From SOIL31 sp964636815 (lineage in GTDB: Bacteria > Babelota > Babeliae > Babelales > Vermiphilaceae): a DNA stretch of 64,000 bases. The DNA lies in NCBI GenBank assembly GCA_964636815.1, contig CAZWTF010000003.1:62001-126000 (forward strand). Direction: 5' to 3'. Both the position numbers and the translations under genes were made by a program. A model generated the notes under the pieces. That model searched no databases. It had not been told where the DNA came from and saw nothing but the letters and a program-made list of their open reading frames with translations. Each line of letters begins with the position of its first letter. Position 1 is the first letter of the stretch. This document shows, piece after piece, positions 24,267-33,284 of this stretch.

Positions 24267-27152
24267 ATGAACCGAGCATCGTTGTGGTATCATCTTCGTG
24301 TTTTTGTATTGCTATGCTGCACGTCTATGAGCGCACAGCAAGAAGATGTTTGCCATAGTGTTGTCGTCTTATCTGATAATATTGTTGATACAGAAATTAT
24401 TAAAAAACAGTTCAGTGAGCCTATTCGTTGTGATGAAATTTCATTCGAATCTGATGCGATATTTCAACAGGAAGAATTTTCTTATCTGTTTCCTTTTAAG
24501 GGTGGAGATTGCATAGATAGCGATAAGCTAATTGCTGCTCTTGAGCTTTGTACAAAGAAAAATAAATTTTGCAGGGTACAAATTACCTTTTTTACTACTC
24601 ATGAAACTATTCGATTACATTTTACGTTTGAAGCTGTATGGACATTTAAAAAAATTAAAATACATAATGTGTATCAAGGCAAGCATGCATTATCGCAGTT
24701 ATATGTCATGGAAAGAGGTGAGCTGTTTGATGAATCAAAGCACATTCATTCTTGTGATGTTATCAAACAGTTTTTGTTTGATAATGGTTATTTTGATTGC
24801 ACGGTAACGAGCAATCTTGCCTATGATTCTCAAACCAAAGAAGTTATTGTTCATATTTTTATTAAAAAAGGTAAGCGTTTTTCATTTGGTTCGGTGGATG
24901 TTGCACTAACCATAGAAAATAATGTTTGTGATAGTGATGATGTATGTAAGCAGATAAAAAAAAAGATTTCACATGCATTGTCATCCCACTCATTTATTCA
25001 AGAGCAACTTGATAAAGAGTTGGCTGATTTAAAAGATTATTTAGCAAAAAAGGGTTTTTTTTACAGCGTTATTAAGTGTAAGCAGAAAATTGATCATGAT
25101 CACACAAAAGTGAATCTTTTGTGGAAAATAAATATAGCTCAAAAGAGAGAGATTGTTTTTTTTGGGCATTCTTTTTTTTCTAAAAGAGAGTTGCTTGAAA
25201 AAGTTTTGGCATTTGGAGAATCGGTTTATTTGTTATCAGCAACTATATTGGCAGAAGAGATAGTGCGTGCGTATAAAAATAAGGGGTTTTTTAACGCGCA
25301 AGTGGTAACGCAGGAAGAAAAAGATCGTTCGTTTTTTATTATTAAGGAAGGGCCGCGAGCTCGTCTTACATCAGTTGAGATAAACAATGGAACGTTTCTT
25401 AATCAAGGAATCCTACAAAAAAGATTTTTTGGGAAATTGCTTAAGTATGGATTCTATGACGCTCAGCTTTATGAAGAGGCTATCGCGTATTTGATTAATT
25501 ACTATTTTAATCAAGGATTTGTCTCTTTTGCGGTTGTGAATTATGAGTGTGTACCGACCAATGTTGCGAATGGATATGCTTTGATTGTAACGATTGATGA
25601 AGGAACAAGACGATATATTACCACATCAACTGTTGAAGGTTATCCAGAATTACATAATCAAGGACCTTTTGTTATACAAGAAGGAGGGGTGCCGTTTAAT
25701 GGTAAAATTATTGATGAGCAGCGAGTATGGTTGACTACGCACTTTCAATCATTAGGTTTTTTACGTGCACGTTTCAAGTCTATTATAGAAACTCATGATG
25801 GCAATGTTGCGATTAACTGGATTGTTGATTCAGGAGAAAAAATACATTTTGGTAAAACAGTTGTATCGGGAAGTTTATCTTTGCCATTTTCTTATGTTCA
25901 ACGTTTACTTTCTTATCAGGAAGGTGACTTGTGGGATCAAGCAAAAATAAAACAGACATACAAAGCGTTTAAAGATTTAGAGATATTTGATGCAGTTCAC
26001 TTGTCTACCGACTATGCGGATGCAAATGATAACAAGCCAGTCAGCTTGAAACTATATCTTGATGATCGTTATGAAATACGAACACGTGCAGGTTTTGAGT
26101 TGCAGCATTTGCGCAAATATCACATATTCACCGGGCCCGCATACAGAGTGGGTGGAACGGCAATTGTTAAAAATTTGACTAATTGCGCTGATCAAATTCG
26201 TTTTGATTGTGATTTTGCATCATCGCATCGTGAAATTGTTGGACGTTATCGGCGCCCTGTTTTTACAAAAAATCCCTTTTTTATTCTTGCGCAGCTATAC
26301 AGTACGCTGTATGACCAATTTGGATTTATTGGCAGTGTAAACAGTGTATATACCGTCTTACAGCATGGATGTTTATTTGGTATTCAAAAAAAAAATCAAC
26401 GTTCTGATTTTGGATGTAACGGTGGTTTTGAATGGATGAAGTTACACATTAATGATAAAGAAGAGCCATTGTCATTTGCCCACGCCATTGATTTTGAGCC
26501 GCAGTATTTGGAAAAACTGGTCCCATTTATATTTGTTGAGCCAACATTTATGTTTGAACGTGTTGACGATGTACTCAATCCAACGCGAGGAGGAATCGGG
26601 CTTATTTCCTGTAAAGGTATGTTTCCTCTGAAGGCACAATACAAAGATACTTCTTTTTTTAAGGTTATGGTGGAGCAATCATTTTTTGTTCCTTTAAAAT
26701 ATGCTGTGGCAGCGTTTAGGTTTAGATGTGGACATATTTTTTATCGCGAATTTTCTGGCATTATGCCTTCAGAGCGTTTTTATTTGGGTGGATCGCATTC
26801 GTTGCGTTCGTATGAATCTGATTTAGCCCCCCCAGTTGGTGTGTTTGAGGATTTTGACGGCAAAAAGCACGTTGTCCCACGTGGAGGCCGTACAATGGTC
26901 AACGGTAATATTGAGTTGCGTTTTTCATTGTATAAAAAAATGGGAGCTGTGCTGTTTCAAGATTTGGGCGCATTGAGTGGCAGGATGTTTGCTGATTTTA
27001 AACCGCAAGATCTGTTAACAGCCACAGGGTTTGGTTTGCGTTTTTTCACCCCTGTTGGGCCTTTGCGCTTTGATATTGGGTGGAAATGGCATAAACAGCT
27101 TCCGGAAGAGCGATCATTCGCATGGTTTTTAACTTTCGGGCAGGCGTTCTAA
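24267..27152 (+). CDS. bamA: Outer-membrane assembly factor BamA/TamA family (Omp85)
   Basis: A 961-residue Omp85 protein that inserts beta-barrels into the outer membrane. A signal peptide (cleavage near SMSA-Q, residue 23) is followed by about five POTRA domains to roughly residue 580, and then the D15 surface-antigen barrel. The barrel has the family's loop-6 region near LGGSHSLRSYE and ends FAWFLTFGQAF with a C-terminal Phe. It is longer than Escherichia BamA (about 800). Its presence shows that the organism has an outer membrane. The neighbouring barrel proteins at 20.3 and 37.7 kb are likely clients. Confidence 0.93.
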   Translation: MNRASLWYHLRVFVLLCCTSMSAQQEDVCHSVVVLSDNIVDTEIIKKQFSEPIRCDEISFESDAIFQQEEFSYLFPFKGGDCIDSDKLIAALELCTKKNKFCRVQITFFTTHETIRLHFTFEAVWTFKKIKIHNVYQGKHALSQLYVMERGELFDESKHIHSCDVIKQFLFDNGYFDCTVTSNLAYDSQTKEVIVHIFIKKGKRFSFGSVDVALTIENNVCDSDDVCKQIKKKISHALSSHSFIQEQLDKELADLKDYLAKKGFFYSVIKCKQKIDHDHTKVNLLWKINIAQKREIVFFGHSFFSKRELLEKVLAFGESVYLLSATILAEEIVRAYKNKGFFNAQVVTQEEKDRSFFIIKEGPRARLTSVEINNGTFLNQGILQKRFFGKLLKYGFYDAQLYEEAIAYLINYYFNQGFVSFAVVNYECVPTNVANGYALIVTIDEGTRRYITTSTVEGYPELHNQGPFVIQEGGVPFNGKIIDEQRVWLTTHFQSLGFLRARFKSIIETHDGNVAINWIVDSGEKIHFGKTVVSGSLSLPFSYVQRLLSYQEGDLWDQAKIKQTYKAFKDLEIFDAVHLSTDYADANDNKPVSLKLYLDDRYEIRTRAGFELQHLRKYHIFTGPAYRVGGTAIVKNLTNCADQIRFDCDFASSHREIVGRYRRPVFTKNPFFILAQLYSTLYDQFGFIGSVNSVYTVLQHGCLFGIQKKNQRSDFGCNGGFEWMKLHINDKEEPLSFAHAIDFEPQYLEKLVPFIFVEPTFMFERVDDVLNPTRGGIGLISCKGMFPLKAQYKDTSFFKVMVEQSFFVPLKYAVAAFRFRCGHIFYREFSGIMPSERFYLGGSHSLRSYESDLAPPVGVFEDFDGKKHVVPRGGRTMVNGNIELRFSLYKKMGAVLFQDLGALSGRMFADFKPQDLLTATGFGLRFFTPVGPLRFDIGWKWHKQLPEERSFAWFLTFGQAF

Positions 27153-27297
27153 TCTGTGTCCCTGTGTTTTCCGTAGTGTTGTGCGCAAGAGAGGTTTTAA
27201 CCTTAGAAGATGGTGTTTAGGCTTTGCTTTTCACTGTCTTCGTGATACAATTAGAATTAATAATTGCATAAAACACCTTAGTTTTGGGTTATAATTT

Positions 27298-27762
27298 ATG
27301 AAAAAAGTAATATTATTTGCATTGTTTATTGTTGGCGTAGGAACTATTCAGTGTGAAGAATCCTTTACAGGTAAATCTTTAGATGAACTTATGATAATGC
27401 ATAAGTTGCAAAAGGATGCTATTAAAAAAACAGTTGAATATAGATATGCACAAAGCATACAGAGCGAATGCGGGGTATACTTGCGATTGGCTGAAAAAAG
27501 ATTGCATGACTGTGAAATTGCAATTCATAAAAATATGTTTTGGCCTTGGGCCGCTAGTGAAGATAGTTGTGAATTGGCGTCAATATATATAGAAATGGCT
27601 GATGAAAAAGCAAAAGTATTGCGTGATGCAACAGATAGATTGAATGAGTCAGTTGCGGAGGATTGTCCAACATTTGAAAGCCTTCGTGTGGTTATTGCAG
27701 AAAGACAATTGGCTATTGCGGAAAAAGGAAGAGCCTTAATCTTAGCAAAATCAGGACAATAA
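27298..27762 (+). CDS. Small secreted protein, tandem paralogue 1
   Basis: A 154-residue protein with a signal peptide (MKKVILFALFIVGVGTIQ-C). The mature part is helical and Lys/Glu-rich: IKKTVEYRYAQ, LRLAEKRLHDCEI, VIAERQLAIAEK. It is clearly related to the next gene. I do not recognise the family; a coiled-coil periplasmic protein is likely. Confidence 0.75.
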   Translation: MKKVILFALFIVGVGTIQCEESFTGKSLDELMIMHKLQKDAIKKTVEYRYAQSIQSECGVYLRLAEKRLHDCEIAIHKNMFWPWAASEDSCELASIYIEMADEKAKVLRDATDRLNESVAEDCPTFESLRVVIAERQLAIAEKGRALILAKSGQ

Positions 27763-27794
27763 TAATGATAAACAATTGTATGGGGGTATAATGT

Positions 27795-28253
27795 ATGAAA
27801 AAAGTAATATTAACTGTATTTTTGATTGTTAGCGCAGAAACTGTTCAGTGTGAAGAATCTTTTGCACGTAAATCTTTAGAAGATCTGAGAAAAATGCATG
27901 AGTTTCAAATGAATGCCATTAAAAAAACAGTTGAATACAAATATGTACAAATTCTAAAGCATGAACACGGAGTGCTCGTTCGACTAGCAGAAGAAAAAAA
28001 AGCTAAATGTGAGGCTTTTAGAAAAAGTGTGGTGAGTTTTTTTTGGAGTGAGGATGATTGTAGGTGGGCGCCAATGTATGAAGCAATGGCTGCTGGAAAA
28101 GCAGAAGCATTTCGTGATGCAGATGATAGATTGACTGCGTTAGTTACGAAGGATTATCCAGCACTTGAAAGACTTACTTTTGTTATTGCAGAAAAACAAT
28201 TGGCTATTGCGGAAAAACAAAACGCCTTAAACGTAACAAAATCAGGCAAATAA
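27795..28253 (+). CDS. Small secreted protein, tandem paralogue 2
   Basis: A 152-residue copy of the preceding gene, separated by 32 bases. Signal peptide, IKKTVEYKYVQ, SEDDC and VIAEKQLAIAEK are shared, and the similarity extends into the start region (GGTATAATGTATG and GGTTATAATTTATG), so the ribosome site was duplicated too. An intrinsic terminator follows. Function unknown. Confidence 0.75.
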   Translation: MKKVILTVFLIVSAETVQCEESFARKSLEDLRKMHEFQMNAIKKTVEYKYVQILKHEHGVLVRLAEEKKAKCEAFRKSVVSFFWSEDDCRWAPMYEAMAAGKAEAFRDADDRLTALVTKDYPALERLTFVIAEKQLAIAEKQNALNVTKSGK

Positions 28254-28280
28254 TAATGGCATCGTTTTGATTGATTGAAT

Positions 28281-28310
28281 AAAAACCCCCTTCCTAAATA
28301 AGGGGTTTTT
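28281..28310 (+). terminator. Intrinsic terminator of the tandem paralogues
   Basis: AAAAACCCC and GGGGTTTTT form a stem around an AT-rich loop, ending in a T-run. Confidence 0.85.
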
Positions 28311-28408
28311 AGTAGAGCGCTTAATTCTTCACTTACCTGCAATTTCTGGTACATTATATAATAATAGAACTTTAAGAGATAATTAGCCTTTTAATAAAGG
28401 GGTTTGTC

Positions 28409-29128
28409 ATGCACGACGATCACTCACATAAGCACAGCCACTCACACGGACATGATCATAATCATGATCTACTCGAGCATAGTATTATTGATGAATTAAT
28501 TTGTCATTTACCGTATGCAATTTACTCAGTAGCATTCAGTCTTATTGCATTGAGTATATATTCTGTCTTTTCTATGAGCCTTGATCCAGCAACTATTAAA
28601 AAGGGTTGCAAGGCATTGTTTCATAGCTTCCATTTTATGCACATTGTTTTTGCAGCAACGGGAACAGTTGTAACGTTTTGCCGTTTTTCAAAAAATTATG
28701 TGCGTGCATTGATTGTTGGTATTATTTCACCAACTTTTTTTTGTATCCTTTCTGATGCAGTTTTACCATACATTGGTGGTACAATTCTTGGGGTGCACAT
28801 GCATTTTCATGCATGTTTTCTTAAAGAACCTGAACGTGTAATTCCTTTCTTGATCGTGGGGATTATTAATGGTTTTGTCATGAGTCGTCATCATGAAAGT
28901 AAGCAAGGTGGATATTCATTAAGTTCCCATGCTACGCATATATTTATTAGTTCTTTAGCATCAACATTTTATTTGATGTCTCATGGTTTTACCAACTGGT
29001 ATACAGCAATTGGCAACGTCTTTGTTCTTCTTATTATTGCCGTTGTTGTGCCATGTACGCTTGCGGATGTTGTTGTACCTATGACAATCGCGCGATTGGG
29101 TAAAAAATCAAAAAGCTGCAGTGGATGA
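28409..29128 (+). CDS. Membrane protein with His-rich N-terminus
   Basis: A 239-residue protein. The first 20 residues contain nine histidines alternating with Asp, Ser and Asn (HDDHSHKHSHSHGHDHNHD), a typical metal-binding tail. Six or so membrane segments follow, with more histidines at HSFHFMH, GVHMHFHACF and SRHH. Histidine-rich tails of this kind are found in zinc, nickel and cobalt transporters, but the body does not match CDF, ZIP or NiCoT signatures that I know. It is a single-gene unit between two terminators. Confidence 0.7.
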   Translation: MHDDHSHKHSHSHGHDHNHDLLEHSIIDELICHLPYAIYSVAFSLIALSIYSVFSMSLDPATIKKGCKALFHSFHFMHIVFAATGTVVTFCRFSKNYVRALIVGIISPTFFCILSDAVLPYIGGTILGVHMHFHACFLKEPERVIPFLIVGIINGFVMSRHHESKQGGYSLSSHATHIFISSLASTFYLMSHGFTNWYTAIGNVFVLLIIAVVVPCTLADVVVPMTIARLGKKSKSCSG

Positions 29129-29177
29129 TTTGTTAAACTTTATCGCCGTTAAGCTTTTGTACTAAGTTTTTTATATG

Positions 29178-29213
29178 ACATTCATCACCTTGATTGAGGT
29201 GGTGAATGTTTTT
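29178..29213 (+). terminator. Intrinsic terminator of the His-rich protein gene
   Basis: ACATTCATCACC and GGTGGTGAATGT pair around TTGATTGA (one G-T position), followed by T5. Confidence 0.82.
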
Positions 29214-29264
29214 AAGTGAATATAATGTACAAGGGCGCTGATGCAATACATGTGAAAGGAGCTG

Positions 29265-30356
29265 ATGAGAAGTATTCGTTTTGATAAAATTACTAAATAT
29301 TATCATGGTGAACTGATTATAGATAAACTTTCCTTGGAGATACCAGGAGGAGCGTTTTTTGCGTTGCTTGGGCCAAGTGGAAGTGGAAAAACAACACTTT
29401 TGCGTTTAATTGCGGGCTTAGAACAAGCTGACTCAGGATCAATTTTTTTGGGTGATGAAGACATTACTCATATGCCTATCTATCAACGTCGCGTCAATAC
29501 AGTCTTTCAAAATTATGCACTTTTTCCTCACATGGATGTTTTTGATAATGTTGCGTATAGTCTTTCGATCAGAAATGTGCCAGAAGATCTTATTAAAGAA
29601 AAAGTTACTAAAATATTAACAACTGTTGGTCTTGAAAAACATATTCATAAATCTATTCAAAATCTTTCTGGTGGACAAAAACAGCGCGTTGCATTAGCAA
29701 GAGCGGTTGTGAATGAGCCAGATGTTCTTTTGTTAGATGAACCATTGGCGGCGCTCGATTTAAAACTGCGTGAAAAGATGTTGATTGAGTTGATTGACTT
29801 ACAATCTACCCTCAAGACAACATTTGTGTATGTCACTCACGATCAATTTGAAGCGTTAACGGTTGCTGATCATATGGCAATTATGAATGATGATGGTGAG
29901 ATTGAACAGGTTGGTACGCCTAAAGAAATTTATGAATTTCCCGTAAGTACTTTTGTTGCAGCTTTTGTAGGAACAACAAATATATTAAAAGGTGTTTTGC
30001 ATATCAATAGTGATCAATGCCATATTGAATTTGCTGGTCTTGGTAAATTTGAAGTTGTATGCGCATCAGAAAAAGAGTGGATGCGTGATGGTAATACAGT
30101 CTTTATGAGCATTCGTCCAGAAAAAATTGATATCAGTAAAACTCCTTTGACCGGTTTTTCTAATGTGTTAGAAGGTATCGTGCAGTCTATTGTGTATCAC
30201 GGACGTTCTACACAATATAATGTTCGATTAAAAAATGGTGAAGTAGTGCAAGTGTTTGAGCAAAATGAAGAACATTTCCCGCAAGAAACCATTGATTATG
30301 ATGATTCAGTGTTTTTATATTGGCAAAAAGAAAACGTGGTGTTGCTTGAAAAATGA
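29265..30356 (+). CDS. potA: Spermidine/putrescine ABC transporter ATPase
   Basis: The cytoplasmic ATPase of polyamine import, 363 residues. Walker A GPSGSGKTT is at 36-44, signature LSGGQKQRVALARA follows, then the Walker B region VLLLDEPLAALD and the switch histidine in VTHDQ. The C-terminal TOBE-like domain (about 240-363) is typical of PotA. The ATG has GGAG upstream. It overlaps potB by 4 bases. Confidence 0.93.
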   Translation: MRSIRFDKITKYYHGELIIDKLSLEIPGGAFFALLGPSGSGKTTLLRLIAGLEQADSGSIFLGDEDITHMPIYQRRVNTVFQNYALFPHMDVFDNVAYSLSIRNVPEDLIKEKVTKILTTVGLEKHIHKSIQNLSGGQKQRVALARAVVNEPDVLLLDEPLAALDLKLREKMLIELIDLQSTLKTTFVYVTHDQFEALTVADHMAIMNDDGEIEQVGTPKEIYEFPVSTFVAAFVGTTNILKGVLHINSDQCHIEFAGLGKFEVVCASEKEWMRDGNTVFMSIRPEKIDISKTPLTGFSNVLEGIVQSIVYHGRSTQYNVRLKNGEVVQVFEQNEEHFPQETIDYDDSVFLYWQKENVVLLEK

Positions 30357-31243
30357 AAATAAAAAAAATTATTACTGATTTTTTTGTTGAAAATACATCG
30401 TTCATATTTTTGGTCCCTGCTGTTTTATGGCAGGTGCTGTTTTTGTATGTGCCAGTTTTTTTAGTTTTATATATGAGCTTTCAGCGCATATCAAACCTTG
30501 CTGGTTTTGATCTAACTTTTGATCATTATAAACTTGTTTTAACAACTCCTTATTTTTATATTATTGGCAGATCAGCTATTGTTGCATTATGCACAACATT
30601 GTTGTGTCTTTTATGTGCCTATCCTGTGGCGTATTATTTAGCGCTTAAAGTTGGTAGACGCTGGAAAAATATTTTGCTTTTTTTACTTACGTTACCTTTT
30701 TGGACTAACTTTTTAATTCAAATTTATTCATGGATTTTTGTATTAGATCAAAATGGTCTGATCAATATGATGTTGCTTAAATTGGGCATTATTCAAGAGC
30801 CATTACATATGGTGAATAATACCGGAGCAATTTTTTTTGTGATGCTGTATTATTACCTTCCTTTCATGATTATGCCTCTTTATAGTATTTTGGAAAAAAT
30901 TCAGCATGATCTTTTGGAAGCTTCAATGGATTTGGGTGCAACGCATTGGCAAACATTCAAACGTATTACACTTCCGCTTTCTATGGCGGGGATTAAAACG
31001 GGAATTTTTTTGGTATTTGTTCCCGCGTTTGGGGAGTTTGTAATACCTGCAATTATCGGCGGAGCTCATCATCTGTTTGTGGGCTCATTAATTTCTCATT
31101 ATTTCTTGGTTGCAAGAGATAGCCAATTGGGAGCAGCGTTTACCATGGTGAGTGGTTTTGTTTTATTGATATGTGCTTTGTTGTTTAATTGGCTGTGTGT
31201 TGTTCCTCTACAAAAAATACAAAAGAAGGATCCAGTAGCATGA
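30353..31243 (+). CDS. potB: Spermidine/putrescine ABC transporter permease PotB
   Basis: A 296-residue inner-membrane permease with six segments. The coupling-helix EAA motif is EASMDLGATHWQTFKRITLP. It starts within the last codons of potA and ends in an ATGA overlap with potC. Confidence 0.92.
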   Translation: MKIKKIITDFFVENTSFIFLVPAVLWQVLFLYVPVFLVLYMSFQRISNLAGFDLTFDHYKLVLTTPYFYIIGRSAIVALCTTLLCLLCAYPVAYYLALKVGRRWKNILLFLLTLPFWTNFLIQIYSWIFVLDQNGLINMMLLKLGIIQEPLHMVNNTGAIFFVMLYYYLPFMIMPLYSILEKIQHDLLEASMDLGATHWQTFKRITLPLSMAGIKTGIFLVFVPAFGEFVIPAIIGGAHHLFVGSLISHYFLVARDSQLGAAFTMVSGFVLLICALLFNWLCVVPLQKIQKKDPVA

Positions 31244-32019
31244 AAACTTTTGGATCATATTTTATACCTATTATTGTTGGGGCATTATATCTTTTTTTAT
31301 ATATCCCTATCTTTGTTTTGATAGTGTTCTCTTTTAATGATAATGCATTTACCTGTGCATGGAGTTCTTTCACCTTTGATTGGTACTATGATCTGTTTGC
31401 TTCAGCAGAAGTATGGCATGCATTAAAAAATTCTTTAATAATTGCATTGTCTTCTGTTTTTTTGAGTTTAACGATAGGATCAAGTTTTATCTTTTTTGGT
31501 TCGAGTGATACGGTTAAGCGTTTATTACCTCTGTTCTATGGAAGTTTGGCGATGCCAGAAATAGTTTTGGCTGCTGGGCTTTTATCATTTTTTTCTTTTT
31601 TTGCAGTGCCGCTTGGTGCAATGACCCTGATAGCAGGGCATACTTTGTTGGGCCTTGGGTACGTTATTCCTATTTTGTATGATCGTTTTATTGAATTAGA
31701 TGAAAGTTTAATTGAAGCTTCTTATGATCTTGGTGCAACACAGAGACAAACTTTTTTTTCTATTGTTTTACCTTTGCTGATGCCTGCGCTTATGGCGGCT
31801 GGCCTTTTGGTTTTTATTATTTCTTTAGATGATTTTCTTATCTCATTTTTTTGCGCAGGTGCATCAGTGCAAACCTTACCACTTTATATTTTTGCAGTTA
31901 TTCGTACGGGTGCTTCACCAATGATTAATGCGTTATCTACGATAATGCTTATTGTGAGTAGTTTGTGTGTAGTTCTTTTTTCTTTTTTACACGTTAAAAA
32001 ATTGAGGACTTCCAAATGA
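31240..32019 (+). CDS. potC: Spermidine/putrescine ABC transporter permease PotC
   Basis: A 259-residue permease, second subunit of the channel. The EAA motif is EASYDLGATQRQTFFSIVLP. I start at the ATG at 31240 in the ATGA overlap with potB, with GAAGGA upstream, instead of a TTG at 31189. Confidence 0.92.
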   Translation: MKTFGSYFIPIIVGALYLFLYIPIFVLIVFSFNDNAFTCAWSSFTFDWYYDLFASAEVWHALKNSLIIALSSVFLSLTIGSSFIFFGSSDTVKRLLPLFYGSLAMPEIVLAAGLLSFFSFFAVPLGAMTLIAGHTLLGLGYVIPILYDRFIELDESLIEASYDLGATQRQTFFSIVLPLLMPALMAAGLLVFIISLDDFLISFFCAGASVQTLPLYIFAVIRTGASPMINALSTIMLIVSSLCVVLFSFLHVKKLRTSK

Positions 32020-33092
32020 AACATGAAAAATCAATTGGTCTTGTCATAAAAGCACTTATTGTTGTCATCATTGGTGCGTTTATTGTTGGGTTTCTTTCTT
32101 TGGGGCGTTTGACAGATTTAGTGCGTCAAGAAAAAAGCATTAATGTTTTGGTCTGGGGTCAAGTTCTTGATAAAGAATTTTTGTCAGATTTTGAAACTGA
32201 AACGGGTATACGCGTTAATATGAGTTATTTTGAAAGTAATGAAGAGCTACTTGCAAAATTACATTCAACTGAATCACATGATTATGATCTTATTATGCCA
32301 TCTGATTGGGCAGTAGAGCTGTTGATTAAAGATGGTTTAGTGAAAAAGCTTGATTGCGATAAGATAACTGTTTGGAATGATATTTATCCTACGTTGTGTC
32401 ATCATTATTTTGATCCACATAATGAGTACACGATCCCTTATTTTTGGTCATTAATGGGATTGGGGATAAACAGTTCTTATTGGGATGGAGTATCTGTTCC
32501 CCAAACATGGGGCTTGATTTTTGATGAACGGATTATGCCAAAACGGATAGGAATGATTGAAAATGCAAGAGCAATTATTTTAATCGCAGCGTTGTATCTG
32601 TTTGGAGAGATTAGACCTTTGAGTGATGATGAAATTAACAAGATAAAGAAATTGTTAATTAAGCAAAAGCCGTACGTGGGAATTTATACGGATTCTCGTT
32701 CGGAATATATTTTAGCTTCAGGAGCTGTTCCTGTTGGAGTGACTCTTTCTGGTGATTTATTAAAAGTAATGAAACGCTTTGATACTATTGATTTTGTCAT
32801 ACCAAAAGAAGGGGCGTTTGCTGTCATTGATTCTTTTGCAATAACAACAACGTCCGAAAAAGATGAGCTTATTTATCCGTTTTTAAATTATCTTTTCCGA
32901 CCAGATATTGTTGAAAAATACGTAGAAAAATTTGATTTTTTTCCCGCTATTCAATTGCCTATGCAACACGATAACGATAGACTTGCTCGATTAAATGAGC
33001 CTACTCAGGATCTTTTTAAGAATATACATTTTTTTAAAGATGTTATTTCTAAAGATGCTGTTAATGATATTCTCATTACTCTTAAAACTTAA
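32016..33092 (+). CDS. potD: Spermidine/putrescine-binding protein PotD
   Basis: The periplasmic or membrane-anchored polyamine receptor, 358 residues. An N-terminal hydrophobic segment (about 10-30) lacks an obvious lipobox. The mature part begins INVLVWGQVLDKEFLSDFE, with DLIMPSDW as in PotD/PotF. The ATGA overlap with potC completes a four-gene operon. Polyamine uptake makes sense for a host-dependent cell. Confidence 0.92.
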   Translation: MKHEKSIGLVIKALIVVIIGAFIVGFLSLGRLTDLVRQEKSINVLVWGQVLDKEFLSDFETETGIRVNMSYFESNEELLAKLHSTESHDYDLIMPSDWAVELLIKDGLVKKLDCDKITVWNDIYPTLCHHYFDPHNEYTIPYFWSLMGLGINSSYWDGVSVPQTWGLIFDERIMPKRIGMIENARAIILIAALYLFGEIRPLSDDEINKIKKLLIKQKPYVGIYTDSRSEYILASGAVPVGVTLSGDLLKVMKRFDTIDFVIPKEGAFAVIDSFAITTTSEKDELIYPFLNYLFRPDIVEKYVEKFDFFPAIQLPMQHDNDRLARLNEPTQDLFKNIHFFKDVISKDAVNDILITLKT

Positions 33093-33154
33093 TAATCTTT
33101 ATTTATGTCTTTACTTTTGGTGTAGCATTATTTTATTGTTTTATGGTCCGAAAG

Positions 33155-33184
33155 TTGACATTGTCTGAAAGTTGACATTATAAA
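33155..33184 (+). promoter_or_regulatory. Promoter with duplicated -35 region before the envelope operon
   Basis: TTGACA (33155) and TATAAA (33179) are spaced by 18 bases. GAAAGTTGACATT occurs twice, 17 bases apart (33150 and 33167), giving a second TTGACA at 33172. This is either tandem promoters or an operator repeat. The gene starts about 100 bases downstream, so the leader is long. Confidence 0.6.
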
Positions 33185-33284
33185 ATAATCAAGGTATGCG
33201 TGATATTGGAGGGTCTGTGTAGTAAAAAATTAATTGTTTAGTAATAGTGAAGTAGTAGTTGTTTAAAAAAAAAAGGGTGAGTGT

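Noticed and set aside
24173..24358. Short ORF overlapping the bamA start
   Set aside because: No ribosome site and no recognisable product; it runs into bamA in another frame.
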